A DNA stretch of 64,000 bases, taken from contig NZ_JAIVMF010000001.1 of the NCBI RefSeq assembly GCF_020176715.1, positions 496,001 to 560,000 of the forward strand, read 5' to 3'. Below are positions 1 to 8,172 of this stretch, piece after piece. The notes below the pieces were generated by a model. It made no database searches. It saw only the letters and a list, made by a program, of their open reading frames with translations, and was not told the DNA's origin. The first letter of the stretch is position 1; each line of letters opens with the position of its first letter. A program made the translations under genes and the position numbers. Source of the DNA: Stappia stellulata. GTDB lineage: Bacteria; Pseudomonadota; Alphaproteobacteria; Rhizobiales; Stappiaceae.

Positions 1-212
1 CTTCCTTCGACGAGGTCGTGGTGGTGCTGTTCCTGGGCTCGGCGGGTCAGAAGACGCTGCCCTGGCAGATGTTCACCGGCTTGCGCGAACAGATTTCTCC
101 GACCATCCTGGCGGTTGCCTCGTTGATGGTGGCGATCTCGGTCGTGCTGCTGACGGTGCTTGAGCTCCTGCGCCGCCGCTCCGAGCGGTTGCGCGGCCTG
201 ACGCCGTCCTGA
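1..212 (+). CDS. ABC transporter permease, polyamine/PotC type (C-terminal fragment)
   Basis: Only the last 69 residues are in the window; the reading frame is open from base 3 and ends with TGA at 210-212. The fragment starts in the conserved SFDE stretch that follows the EAA loop of spermidine/putrescine-type (PotC family) permeases. It continues into a final hydrophobic membrane segment (roughly residues 35-57) and a short arginine-rich tail (LLRRRSERLRGL). Such permeases work with a PotB partner, an ATPase and a periplasmic binding protein, which would lie upstream. The creatinase gene follows on the same strand, so a role in uptake of creatine or another guanidino/amine compound is possible. 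That is inference from position only, because a hairpin with a T-run separates the two genes. Confidence 0.8.
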   Translation, partial: SFDEVVVVLFLGSAGQKTLPWQMFTGLREQISPTILAVASLMVAISVVLLTVLELLRRRSERLRGLTPS

Positions 213-259
213 CGGCACGGCCCGGCTGTCCGCCCCGGCGGCGGATGGCCTCACATACA

Positions 260-313
260 GCGGAGCGCTCCGCTTTCCCGAACGGGAACCGGTGACGGAA
301 CGCCAGTCACCGG
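260..313. repeat. Two short inverted repeats between the permease and creatinase genes
   Basis: A perfect 14-base palindrome (GCGGAGCGCTCCGC, 260-273) is followed by an 8-bp inverted repeat (CCGGTGAC at 289-296, GTCACCGG at 306-313). Neither is followed by a T-run. They could be RNA hairpins stabilising the 3' end of the transporter mRNA or operator sites. The interval 213-452 shows no other feature except the terminator at 380-409. Confidence 0.4.
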
Positions 314-379
314 ACGGTCAGGACAGGGCCCTCGCCCCTCCCGACCCGGCGAAGCGCAACGCACCGAGTTTGGCCTGGC

Positions 380-409
380 GGGCCGGTTCCGATGGAGCCG
401 GCCCGTTTT
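380..409 (+). terminator. Rho-independent terminator after the permease gene
   Basis: GGGCCGGTTCC (380-390) pairs with GGAGCCGGCCC (394-404) over 11 bp including one G-U, with a 3-base loop, followed by GTTTT. It sits after the permease stop and 45 bases before the creatinase start, so it should limit read-through. An in-frame ATG at 408 lies in the T-run and is therefore not a credible creatinase start. Confidence 0.7.
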
Positions 410-452
410 GCGTTTCAACCGCCGTTTCCGGCAAGCCCGAGAGGAACCCGAC

Positions 453-1664
453 GTGTCCGACGATCTCATCCGCACCACCCGCTGGCACAATGGCGAGAAA
501 GCCTGGTCGCCCTTTTCGGATGCCGAAATGACCCGCCGCAAGACCGCGCTGCGGGCAACGCTCGCGAAGCGCGCCATCGATGCCGCGCTTTTCACCTCCT
601 ATCACAACATCTGCTACTACTCCGGCTTCCTCTACTGCCAGTTCGGCCGCCGCTATGGCCTCGTCATTGACCAGGAGCAGGCGACGACGATCTCCGCCGG
701 CATCGACGGCGGGCAGCCCTGGCGCCGCTCCCATGGCGATGCAGTGACCTACACCGATTGGCGCCGCGACAATTATTTCTTCGCCCTGCAAGGGCTGACG
801 AAGGGGGTCCGCCGGCTCGGGATCGAGTTCGATCATGTCTCGCTGGAGCTGCGCGCCCTGCTCGCCGACGCCCTGCCCGGCGTGGAGTTCGTCGACATCG
901 CCGCCGACGCAATGAGCCAGCGCACGATCAAGTCAGCCGAGGAACACGCGCTCATCCGCGAAGGCGCGCGGATCTGCGACATCGGCGGTGCGGCGGTGGC
1001 CGATGCGGTCGCGCCTGGAGTCGCCGAGCACGAGGTCGCCATCGCCTCGACCAATGCGATGATCCGCGAGATCGCCAGAAGCTTTCGCCAAGTCGAGCTG
1101 ATGGACACCTGGACCTGGTTCCAGTCGGGCATCAACACCGACGGCGCGCATAACCCGGTCACCAACCGGATCGTCGAAGCCGGGGATATCCTGTCGCTCA
1201 ACTGCTTTCCGATGATCTTCGGCTATTACACCGCCCTGGAGCGGACGCTGTTCTGCGATCACGCGCCGGACGCGCATCTGAAGCTCTGGGAGATCAACTG
1301 CGAGGTGCACCGGCGCGGGCTGGAGCTGATCCGTCCGGGCGCGCGCTGCTGCGACATCGCGGCCGAACTCAACGCGATCTACCGGTCGCACGGGCTGCTG
1401 CGCTACCGCTCCTTCGGCTACGGCCATTCCTTCGGCGTGCTTTGCCACTATTACGGGCGCGAGGCATCGGTGGAGCTGCGCGAAGACGTCGAGACGGTGC
1501 TTGAACCGGGCATGGTCGTCTCGATGGAACCGATGATCATGATCCCGGAGGGGGAGCCGGGGGCGGGCGGCTACCGCGAGCACGATATCCTCATCGTGAC
1601 AGACGACGGCGCGGAAAATATCACCGGTTTTCCCTATGGCCCGGCGCACAATGTGATCGGCTGA
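453..1664 (+). CDS. Creatinase (creatine amidinohydrolase)
   Basis: Predicted to hydrolyse creatine to sarcosine and urea in the cytoplasm (EC 3.5.3.3). The 403-residue product has the length of the Pseudomonas putida enzyme as I remember it and matches it along the whole chain (for example TSYHNICYYSGFLYC, DTWTWFQSGINTDGAHNP, YGHSFGVL, MVVSMEPMIM). It has the pita-bread fold of the M24 family but lacks the metal ligands of aminopeptidases. His233, Glu263 and Glu359 here line up with the known active-site His232, Glu262 and Glu358. The GTG at 453 is chosen because AGAGGA lies 7 bases upstream and it gives the family length; an ATG at 408 lies in a terminator. Sarcosine oxidase subunits on the opposite strand next door would use the product. 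Confidence 0.93.
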   Translation: MSDDLIRTTRWHNGEKAWSPFSDAEMTRRKTALRATLAKRAIDAALFTSYHNICYYSGFLYCQFGRRYGLVIDQEQATTISAGIDGGQPWRRSHGDAVTYTDWRRDNYFFALQGLTKGVRRLGIEFDHVSLELRALLADALPGVEFVDIAADAMSQRTIKSAEEHALIREGARICDIGGAAVADAVAPGVAEHEVAIASTNAMIREIARSFRQVELMDTWTWFQSGINTDGAHNPVTNRIVEAGDILSLNCFPMIFGYYTALERTLFCDHAPDAHLKLWEINCEVHRRGLELIRPGARCCDIAAELNAIYRSHGLLRYRSFGYGHSFGVLCHYYGREASVELREDVETVLEPGMVVSMEPMIMIPEGEPGAGGYREHDILIVTDDGAENITGFPYGPAHNVIG

Positions 1665-1703
1665 TTTTGCGTGCAAGCCGATCAATATTGCCAAGTTCGA
1701 GAT

Positions 1704-1731
1704 CAATATCGCTTAAATTTTCGCGATATTG
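1704..1731. promoter_or_regulatory. Perfect 9-bp inverted repeat CAATATCGC/GCGATATTG downstream of creatinase
   Basis: CAATATCGC (1704-1712) and GCGATATTG (1723-1731) are separated by an AT-rich 10-base spacer. A related half-site (CAATATTGC) lies just upstream at about 1683. It lies between the convergent creatinase and soxG genes. It is not followed by a T-run, so it may be a protein-binding site or a 3'-end hairpin. Function unknown. Confidence 0.4.
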
Positions 1732-1760
1732 CCTCCGAACTCGGACAAAATCGGCAAAAT

Positions 1761-1785
1761 CGCAGGCGGCGTCTCACCGCCTGCG
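1761..1785 (-). terminator. Rho-independent terminator of the sox genes
   Basis: CGCAGGCGG (1761-1769) pairs with CCGCCTGCG (1777-1785). Read on the minus strand, the hairpin lies directly after the soxG stop codon and is followed by ATTTTG. It could also act in the other direction for creatinase, though without a good T-run there. Confidence 0.65.
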
Positions 1786-1793
1786 GGCGCCGG

Positions 1794-2429
1794 TCAGGAT
1801 GCGGGACGCGGAACCGCATGGTCGATCGGGTCGCCGACACGGTAGCCGAATTCGGCCGCCGCATCGCGCAGCCAGCACAGGAAGGCATCGGCGAGGCTGG
1901 AGGAGACCAGCAGGTCGAAACTGTCTTCGCTGCGGCGCAGGATGACGACCGGAACCTGATCGATCACGGCCTGCGCCAGCGACCCCGGCGGAAACGCCTT
2001 GAGGTCGAAATCGATGGCGACTTGCTTGTTGAGCGTATCGATCGCCGCCGCGCCCGACAGGCGCACGCCCCGGCGGGCCGATCCGAGGTCGACCACGGCG
2101 GCGTCATTGGTATCGAGCGCCTCGCCGAGCCGCGTCGCATCCTCCTCGGCGTCGGACAGCCACAGGAAGCGGCCGAAAGCGAGCCAGCCGAGCAGCGCCG
2201 CATCGCCTTGCGAGAACCGCCCCGGCCGGCCCGGCGGGTCCGCCTGACACAGCGTCGCCAGCGTCTCCGTCACCGCCTCAAGGCGGTTCGGCCAGGCCCC
2301 GATTTCGAGCACGGCGGCAAGCTTGAGCTCGCACAGGGTCACCGCCGGATCTCCGGCGCCAACGGTTTCTCCGGGCGTCAATTCGCCGCTGGTCGGTTCA
2401 ACGTGAAGCTCGGACGGAGCATCGGACAT
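1794..2429 (-). CDS. soxG: Sarcosine oxidase gamma subunit-like protein
   Basis: The 211-residue protein resembles the gamma subunit of heterotetrameric sarcosine oxidase, a small GcvT-like fold subunit with no cofactor of its own. Recognisable stretches are the VDLGSARRGVRLSG segment near the middle and the C-terminal AFLCWLRDAAAEFGYRVG. The normal partners SoxB (FAD/substrate) and SoxD are not in the window, and the upstream SoxA-like protein lacks its folate-binding half. The start ATG at 2429 has a GGGAG-type ribosome site about 10 bases upstream. Sarcosine is the product of the neighbouring creatinase, so the location makes metabolic sense. Whether a working oxidase is made is doubtful unless other subunits are encoded elsewhere. 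Confidence 0.7.
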   Translation of the reverse strand: MSDAPSELHVEPTSGELTPGETVGAGDPAVTLCELKLAAVLEIGAWPNRLEAVTETLATLCQADPPGRPGRFSQGDAALLGWLAFGRFLWLSDAEEDATRLGEALDTNDAAVVDLGSARRGVRLSGAAAIDTLNKQVAIDFDLKAFPPGSLAQAVIDQVPVVILRRSEDSFDLLVSSSLADAFLCWLRDAAAEFGYRVGDPIDHAVPRPAS

Positions 2430-2629
2430 GCAGGCGGCTCCCGTAAGATGATGAAAAGGCGATCATGGCCGACCTGTCCGGGCCTTTCACTTGCCCGGGC
2501 GCCGAACGGCATCAGGTGCGACACCGGCGCGTATCGGCCAAAGGTCTGGCCAGCCACGGAAAAGACGTTCGGCACCGGCGAACCGGCACAGGCCGCATCA
2601 CCCCAGACTCGCCCGTCGCGTCGTCCCGG

Positions 2630-4309
2630 TCAAGGCCCACCGCGCGGCGCGACGACCGGCGAGCTGCCGACAAGCTCCGCCACCGAGCAACCGCGCAATC
2701 GCGCCAGAACGGCAAGGGCATCGGGGTTCGCAAGGCCGGCACGCGACGTCGCCAGCCCGAGCACGGCGGCAAGACGCTCGTCGCCGGGCCCGGCAAAACC
2801 GGCCCGCTCGGCGCGCTCCAGATCCTCGACCGTGACATCGTGGCGCAGGTCGAGGAAGCGCTTGCCGCGGCCCTGCGCCGGCACCTCGACCACGCCCAAA
2901 GGCAGGTCCGCCGGCTCTCCGGCCTCGACCTGCGGGCAGGCAGGCGCTTCCCCCAGCTCGCCGCCGCAGGCGCGCACCGCCGCCGCGCCCGCCGCGCGGC
3001 CGCTGTCGAGGTCGTCGTTGAGCGCGAGAAGGCCTGCGGCGGCGCCGCAGATCGTCCAGTCCCTCGCCGTCTCACTCGGCACAAGGGCGTTGAGCCGCGC
3101 ATCAAAAGTGGCCGTGGCGCCTGCTGGCAGGCACGGGATCCAGCCGCCCGAGACGAGCAGCGCGTCGCAGGAGGGATGCATGACATTGGGGCCGAGCTGC
3201 CCCGAACGCGGATCGAACCCGCGAATGTCGACCCCCTTGATCGCCCGCCGCCCGCGTGCGGCGGCGACGACCGCACCGGCTTCCAGACGAATTCCGCGCA
3301 CCGCGAGCGCCGTCACCAGCGCGGGGTCGGGACGGCTGCGCATGTCGACCACGGCTTTCACGCCGACGCCGGCCTCATGCAGCGCAAGCGCCGTGCGCGC
3401 CCCGCCATCGTTGTTGGCAAAGACAATGACCTTGTGGCCGACAGCAACGCCATGGCGCCGCGCGCAGCCAAGGCCGGCGGAGGCGAGCATCACGCCGGGC
3501 AGATCGTTTCCGGCGAAGATCAGCGACCGCTCCCGCGCCCCTGCCGCCCAGACGACATGGCCGGCGGCAATCCGCCAGTCCCGCCGCCCCGACACGCCCT
3601 GTTCGACGGCGCGCAACACGCCCCCTTCGCCTGCGGAGCAGACCCGGGTGCGCGGCAACATCGTGACATTCGGGAGAGCACCGAGCGCACGGGCGGTGGC
3701 CTGCGCCCAGTCATGGGGTGCCGCTCCATCAAGCCGGCCGGAGGTCTCGACCAGCCGTCCGCCGGCCCGCCGGTTCTCATCGACCAGCAAAACGCGCAGG
3801 CCGGCGGCAGCCGCGACCTTGGCCGCCATCAGGCCCGCCGGTCCGGCACCGACCACCAGCACGTCGCAGGCGGCCTCCAGCGTGCCTGTGTTTCCTGTAT
3901 CCGTCGTCTCCGCGACGCCATCTCCCTCACCGGGGCAAGAGATGCGACGAGGCCCGCGCAAGGCTTCGGCTCCGATCAGGGCGAATGGCAGTGACAGCCA
4001 GCCGCGCGATGGACGCCAGACCTCCAGATCCGCTTCAAGATCGACCTCCCGGGCAGCCATGTCCAACGCCCGCGCAGGGCGCCCTGCCCGCGCCACGCGC
4101 AGGTCGGTCAGATCATCGTCGGCGCCGAATACGCCGCGCGGCCGGCGATAGCGGGAACTGCGTCCAAACCGCAAAACGCCTGAGGCAAGGAGCGCCGAGG
4201 CGAGCGTGTCGCCGAAGAATCCAGTAGCGTCACGCCCATCGACACGAAACCGGATCTCTCGCCCCCGGTCGATCCACACGCCGCCGTCCTTCAGCCGATA
4301 GCCGCTCAC
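2630..4309 (-). CDS. Sarcosine oxidase alpha subunit-like protein, lacking the GcvT half
   Basis: The 559-residue product follows the N-terminal half of sarcosine oxidase alpha. It has a HcnA/Fer2_4-like domain (about 10-100, with a GRSSRYRRPRG motif), a Rossmann FAD/NAD domain (VLVVGAGPAGLMAA near 150), a second nucleotide-binding part, and the linker domain around KRFLDLRHDVTVEDL. SoxA is normally about 1000 residues with a C-terminal aminomethyltransferase-like domain that binds tetrahydrofolate. Here translation stops where that domain should begin. The usually conserved stretch before it (TTLGMGTDQGK in family members) reads as a degraded LAAVLGLATSRAGLA. The 200 bases down to soxG contain no recognisable remnant. 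I read it as a truncated, possibly decaying gene; a redox-only oxidoreductase of the opine/proline dehydrogenase alpha type is the alternative. Confidence 0.65.
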   Translation of the reverse strand: MSGYRLKDGGVWIDRGREIRFRVDGRDATGFFGDTLASALLASGVLRFGRSSRYRRPRGVFGADDDLTDLRVARAGRPARALDMAAREVDLEADLEVWRPSRGWLSLPFALIGAEALRGPRRISCPGEGDGVAETTDTGNTGTLEAACDVLVVGAGPAGLMAAKVAAAAGLRVLLVDENRRAGGRLVETSGRLDGAAPHDWAQATARALGALPNVTMLPRTRVCSAGEGGVLRAVEQGVSGRRDWRIAAGHVVWAAGARERSLIFAGNDLPGVMLASAGLGCARRHGVAVGHKVIVFANNDGGARTALALHEAGVGVKAVVDMRSRPDPALVTALAVRGIRLEAGAVVAAARGRRAIKGVDIRGFDPRSGQLGPNVMHPSCDALLVSGGWIPCLPAGATATFDARLNALVPSETARDWTICGAAAGLLALNDDLDSGRAAGAAAVRACGGELGEAPACPQVEAGEPADLPLGVVEVPAQGRGKRFLDLRHDVTVEDLERAERAGFAGPGDERLAAVLGLATSRAGLANPDALAVLARLRGCSVAELVGSSPVVAPRGGP

Positions 4310-4417
4310 GAAAACTCCTCAAGGTGACCCTGCTCGGCGAAGCCGCGAGGCCGTCGGCTAACCAGTGGCCGAAACGCCGCGGCCCGTTATGGACAGGGCC
4401 TGCCGGGGATGCCAACG

Positions 4418-4446
4418 AAAAACCGCGCCGGATCGCTCCGGCGCGG
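4418..4446 (-). terminator. T-run hairpin in the first repeat unit; likely terminator of the iorAB transcript
   Basis: CCGCGCCGG (4423-4431) pairs with CCGGCGCGG (4438-4446); on the minus strand the stem is followed by five T (complement of AAAAA 4418-4422). The equivalent hairpins in the other three units lack the T-run, so this is the only copy expected to terminate transcription. Confidence 0.6.
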
Positions 4447-5343
4447 CGAAGTTGCTGACAAAACCATGGAGAAAGGCGTCCTCCCGGACGCAGCGTTAGC
4501 TGCGATCCGGACACCGGGAGGCACGGTTTCGCGGTGAGCACCCCACAAGACCATAAGCTTCTGGCTCTCCAATACCGGGTCGCGCTTCCGCTTGCCCGGT
4601 ATGACGCGAGAGAACATGCGCACCCCTCGTCAGCAGTCTGAACCGCGCCGGGTCGCTCCGGCACGGTGCGGTTGCTGGCAAAGCCACGGAAAAGGCGTCA
4701 TTCCGGACGTAGCGTAAGCTGCGATCCGGAATCGGGGAGGCACGGTTTCCCGGTGACCACCCCACAAGACCATAAGCTTCTGGCTCTCAGATACCGGGTC
4801 GCGCTTTCGCTTGCCCGGTATGACGCGGCAGAGCATGCGCCCCCTTCATCAACCGTCCGCACCGCGCCGGGTCGCTCCGGCGCGGTGCGGTTTCTGGCAA
4901 AACCTCGGAAAAGGCGTCATTCCGGACGCAGCGTTTGCTGCGATCCGGAATCGGGGAGGCACGGTTTCCCGGTGACCACCCCACAAGACCATAAGCTTCT
5001 GGCTCTCCGATACCGGGTCGCGCTTCCGCTTGCCCGGTATGACGCGGGAGAGCATGCGCACCCTTCGTCAACCGTCCGCACCGCGCCGGATTGCTCCGGC
5101 GCGGTGCGGCTTCTGGCAAAGCCACGGAAAAGGCGTCATTCCGGACGCAGCGTTAGCTGCGATCCGGAATCGGGGAGGCACGGTTTCGCGGTGAGCACCC
5201 CACTAAGACCATAAGCTTCTGGCTCTCCGATACCGGGTCGCGCTTTCGCTTGCCCGGTATGACGCGGGAGAACATGCGCAATCTTCATCAACCGTCCGCA
5301 CCGCACCGGATTGCTCCGGCGCGGTGCGGTCTCGTGAAGAGCC

Positions 5344-5361
5344 CCGGCTTTGAGAAGCCGG
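5344..5361 (-). terminator. Small hairpin immediately after iorB
   Basis: CCGGCTT and AAGCCGG pair around a 4-base loop directly behind the iorB stop codon. There is no T-run on the minus strand, so it may protect the 3' end rather than terminate. Confidence 0.35.
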
Positions 5362-7584
5362 TCAGGCAAGGCCCGCCTTGGAGAGCGGCAGGACCGACGG
5401 GACGCTGCCGGTCGCGGCGCGGATCGCATTGGCGACGGCCGGGCCGATGGGCGGGGTGCCGGGCTCGCCCGCACCGGTGGGCGCGGCCGCCGAGGCGATC
5501 ACCTCGACCTCGACCGCCGGCATGTCTTCCATGCGCAGCGGACGGTAGGTGTCGAAGTTTTCCTGGTCGACGTGGCCATCGGTCAGCGTGATCTCGTCGA
5601 AGAGGATCGCGCCGAGCCCGTAACCGATGCCGCCCTCCATCTGCGCCTTGACGTTGTCGGGATTGACGGCGACGCCGCAGTCGACCGCACACCAGACCTT
5701 CTCGACCTTGAAGGTGCCGTCGTCGCGCCGGCTGACCTCCGCGACCTCGGCCACATAGCTGTTGAAAGACTTGTGGACGGCAACGCCGCGGAAGCGGCCT
5801 TCGGGCGCACCCTCGCTCCAGCCGGACATCTCGACGACCTTGTCGAGCACGCCGAGCTTGCGGGCGTTGTCGGCATCATGCGCGTCGCTCCCGGTCTTGC
5901 GGGTGAGATGCGCCCGGCGGAAGGCGACCGGATCGGCACCGGCCGCCTCGGCGGCGCGGTCGATCATGGTTTCCACCACATAGGCCGTCTGGGTGTGGCC
6001 GACAGACCGCCACCACAAAACCGGCACGCCGACCTTCGGCGAATGCAGCTCGCCGTGGAACGCCGACACCGCATAGCTGAAGTCCTCGACGCCCTCGACG
6101 GAGGTGGAATCGATCCCGTCCTTGACGGCGAAGGATTCAAACGCCGTTCCGCTCATCAGCGACTGCTGGACGATGCGATGGTGCCAGCCGACCAGATTGC
6201 CATCGGCATCGAGACCGACACGCACCTTGTGAACGCCCATCGGCCGGTAGTAGCCGGCGCGCGTGTCATCCTCGCGGGTGTAGACCAGTTTGATCGGCTG
6301 GGACTTGCCCCAGATCTTCGCAATGGAGGCCGCCTCGACGATGTGCTTGGCGTCAAACGAAGTGCGCCGGCCGAAGGAGCCGCCGCCGTAGAGCGTGTTG
6401 ATCGCGACATTTTCCTGCGGGATGCCCAGCACGGAGGCCGCCGTTGCCTGGTCGACCGTCTGGAACTGCGCAGGATACCAAAGTGTCGCCCGGTCTCCCT
6501 CGACATGGATGGTGAGCACCATCGGCTCCATCATGCCATGGGCGAGATAGGGAAACTCGAAGGTCTCCTCGACCACATTCGCCGCGCCCTCAAGCTGCGC
6601 CGCCGCATCGCCATCGTGCCGGAACACCGGCCCCTCGGCTTGCGCCAGCGTGCGGTATTCGTCGAACAGGGCATCGGAGGACCGGGTTTCGGCCTTGCTT
6701 TCGTCCCACTCGATCTCCAGCAGGCCCTGCGCCTTGATCGCCGGCCAGGTGGAGGTCGCAAGCACCGCAACGCCGTGGCCCGGCACATCGATGACGTCGA
6801 CGACGCCCGCGACCTTGCGCGCCTCGTCGGCGTTGAGCGAAGCGACCGTCGCGCCGAAGGCCCGCGGACGGGTCAAAACGGCAACCAGTTGGTCGTCGCG
6901 CTGCACGTCCATGCCGTAGGTATTGGGCGCGCCGACCGTCTTGTTCGCCACGTCGAGCCGCGGGAAGCCCTTGCCGATATAGACCCACTGGTCCGGCGTC
7001 TTGAGGGTGACGTCGCCCGGCACGTCCAGCGCCGCTGCCGCCTCGGCCATCTCGCCGAAGGTCGCCGACTTGCCCGAGGGATGCGACAGGGTGCCGGCCT
7101 TGACGGAGATCTCGGAGGCTGCAACGCCCCAGGCCTCGGCGGCGGCCGCCACCAGCATGGCGCGCGCAGTGGCGCCGGCCTTGCGATACTGCTCGAAGGA
7201 GTTGGCGATGGCGGTCGAGCCGCCCGTCCCCTGAACGCCGAAGAGCAGATTCTGGTACTTCGCATTGTCGGCGGGCGCGAATTCCGCCCGCATCTGCTCC
7301 GTCGAGGCATCGAGTTCCTCGGCGACGAGGGTCGCAAGCCCCGTGGCGTTGCCCTGCCCCATGTCGAGATGCTTGTTGAGCACGGTGACAAGATTGTCCG
7401 GCGTGATGCGCACGAAGGGCGTGAACATCTGGTCCGAGGCAGCGCCTTCCGCGGCCTGCGCCAGGGAACCCGGCAGCTTGACGCCGATCAGCAGCCCGCC
7501 GGCAGCGCCGGCGGAGAGCTTCAAAAAGGAGCGCCGGCTCGGGCGCGGGGCCGCATTGGCCATTCGTTGCATGAGATGCAGCAT
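5362..7584 (-). CDS. Molybdopterin-binding aldehyde/N-heterocycle oxidoreductase large subunit (IorB type)
   Basis: This is a 740-residue catalytic subunit of a xanthine-dehydrogenase-family molybdenum hydroxylase, of the kind typified by isoquinoline 1-oxidoreductase beta. A twin-arginine signal ([15 protein letters not shown], about residues 16-30) predicts folding with cofactor in the cytoplasm and export to the periplasm by Tat. Family landmarks include [16 protein letters not shown], the GSFGRR loop (YGGGSFGRR) and the C-terminal [17 protein letters not shown] segment that carries the catalytic Glu. It follows the [2Fe-2S] subunit gene after 4 bases and must form a complex with it; electrons would pass to a membrane cytochrome. 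The substrate (an N-heterocycle or aldehyde) cannot be told from sequence. Alternative start codons lie at 7572 and 7563. Confidence 0.85.
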   Translation of the reverse strand: MLHLMQRMANAAPRPSRRSFLKLSAGAAGGLLIGVKLPGSLAQAAEGAASDQMFTPFVRITPDNLVTVLNKHLDMGQGNATGLATLVAEELDASTEQMRAEFAPADNAKYQNLLFGVQGTGGSTAIANSFEQYRKAGATARAMLVAAAAEAWGVAASEISVKAGTLSHPSGKSATFGEMAEAAAALDVPGDVTLKTPDQWVYIGKGFPRLDVANKTVGAPNTYGMDVQRDDQLVAVLTRPRAFGATVASLNADEARKVAGVVDVIDVPGHGVAVLATSTWPAIKAQGLLEIEWDESKAETRSSDALFDEYRTLAQAEGPVFRHDGDAAAQLEGAANVVEETFEFPYLAHGMMEPMVLTIHVEGDRATLWYPAQFQTVDQATAASVLGIPQENVAINTLYGGGSFGRRTSFDAKHIVEAASIAKIWGKSQPIKLVYTREDDTRAGYYRPMGVHKVRVGLDADGNLVGWHHRIVQQSLMSGTAFESFAVKDGIDSTSVEGVEDFSYAVSAFHGELHSPKVGVPVLWWRSVGHTQTAYVVETMIDRAAEAAGADPVAFRRAHLTRKTGSDAHDADNARKLGVLDKVVEMSGWSEGAPEGRFRGVAVHKSFNSYVAEVAEVSRRDDGTFKVEKVWCAVDCGVAVNPDNVKAQMEGGIGYGLGAILFDEITLTDGHVDQENFDTYRPLRMEDMPAVEVEVIASAAAPTGAGEPGTPPIGPAVANAIRAATGSVPSVLPLSKAGLA

Positions 7585-7588
7585 CGGC

Positions 7589-8047
7589 TCAGCCCTCCAT
7601 CGTTTCGGATGCGCGGTGGATCGCCGCGCGGATGCGGTGGTACGTGGCGCAGCGACAGACGTTTCCGCTCATCGCGGCGTCGATGTCGTCGTCGCTCGGC
7701 TTCGGCGTCTCGGCCAGAAGCGCGGTCGCCGCCAGAATCTGCCCCGACTGGCAGTAGCCGCATTGCGGAACGTCGAGCTCGCGCCAGGCGGCCTGCACGG
7801 CGCTGGCCGCCTTGCCGTCGACACCCTCGATGGTGGTGATCTTCGCGCCTTCGACATCCGACACCCGCGTCTGGCAAGACCGGGTGGGAAACCCGTCCAT
7901 CTGCACGGTGCAGGCGCCACAGGCTGCAATGCCGCAGCCGTATTTCGTTCCGGTCAATTGCAACTCGTCGCGCAAAACCCACAACAGCGGCGTCTCGGGA
8001 TCGACATCGACCTCTCGATCCTCGCCGTTCACATTCAAACGGATCAT
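7589..8047 (-). CDS. [2Fe-2S] subunit of molybdenum hydroxylase (IorA type)
   Basis: The 152-residue small subunit carries two [2Fe-2S] clusters: a plant-ferredoxin-type domain (residues 1-75, with [15 protein letters not shown]) and an all-helical domain with the CGYCQSG and GNVCRCATY motifs. It transfers electrons from the molybdopterin subunit encoded directly downstream. There is no signal peptide, as expected for a subunit exported as a hitch-hiker on the Tat-dependent partner. A strong AGGAGG lies 7 bases before the start. There is no gene here for a FAD subunit, which is typical of the two-subunit IorAB class that uses a cytochrome c acceptor. The operon is divergent from a LysR-type gene 125 bases away that probably controls it. 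Confidence 0.88.
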   Translation of the reverse strand: MIRLNVNGEDREVDVDPETPLLWVLRDELQLTGTKYGCGIAACGACTVQMDGFPTRSCQTRVSDVEGAKITTIEGVDGKAASAVQAAWRELDVPQCGYCQSGQILAATALLAETPKPSDDDIDAAMSGNVCRCATYHRIRAAIHRASETMEG

Positions 8048-8112
8048 GAAAGCCTCCTGGACGCGGGACCGGCGACTTGCGCGCCGGCCTTTCGAAAACG
8101 GAACCCGATTGT

Positions 8113-8125
8113 ATCTGGGGCAGAT
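8113..8125. promoter_or_regulatory. Candidate LysR operator between iorA and lysR
   Basis: ATCTGGGGCAGAT is a perfect 5-bp inverted repeat with a 3-base spacer, including a T-N11-A match typical of LysR-type operators. It sits about 65 bases from iorA and 48 bases from the regulator start in the divergent promoter region. Confidence 0.45.
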
Positions 8126-8172
8126 GCCGTCTATCGTCCAATTGATTTTGGGTATCCTGTGACATTCACCAG

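Larger units (their letters stand above)
4310..5361. repeat. Four tandem ~219-bp palindromic units between soxA-like and iorB
   Basis: The motif ACCGCGCCGG (or a one-base variant) recurs at 4422, 4642, 4861, 5080 and 5300, giving periods of 220, 219, 219 and 220 bases and four nearly identical units. Each unit contains a GC-rich hairpin (ACCGCGCCGG ... CCGGCGCGGT). It then has an outer inverted repeat beginning GCGTCATTCCGG and ending CCGGTATGACGC. Inside are two smaller stem-loops (ATTCCGGAC...GATCCGGAAT and ATACCGGGTC...GCCCGGTAT). No transposase or protein is encoded; open frames here are by-products of the repeat. Related single copies occur near 24.7 kb and 39.75 kb. This looks like a non-autonomous palindromic intergenic element amplified in tandem. 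Confidence 0.85.

Noticed and set aside
408-452. ATG at 408 as start of creatinase
   Set aside because: It is located in the T-run of a terminator and adds 15 atypical residues; GTG 453 has a ribosome site and gives the family length.
3190-3225. tRNA-like T-arm (GCGGATCGAACCCGC) on the plus strand
   Set aside because: It lies inside the soxA-like coding sequence, encodes FDPRSG, and no acceptor or anticodon stem can be formed around it.
1671-4151. Very long plus-strand open frame (about 826 codons) opposite the sox genes
   Set aside because: Composition is arginine/proline/alanine-rich with no family resemblance; it is the GC-rich shadow of soxG and the soxA-like gene. The same applies to long antisense frames over iorB (5350-7839), mcm (9442-11709), pccA (12385-13938), pccB (14313-15998) and the TRAP permease (39654-41756).
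4422-5320. CRISPR array
   Set aside because: Units are 219 bases with internal palindromes and no unique spacers, and there are no cas genes. The 103-bp array at 24.9 kb fails for the same reasons.
4387-5474. Short open frames with repeated peptides in the 4.3-5.4 kb block
   Set aside because: The peptide repetition simply follows the 219-bp DNA period on both strands; no ribosome sites or plausible proteins.
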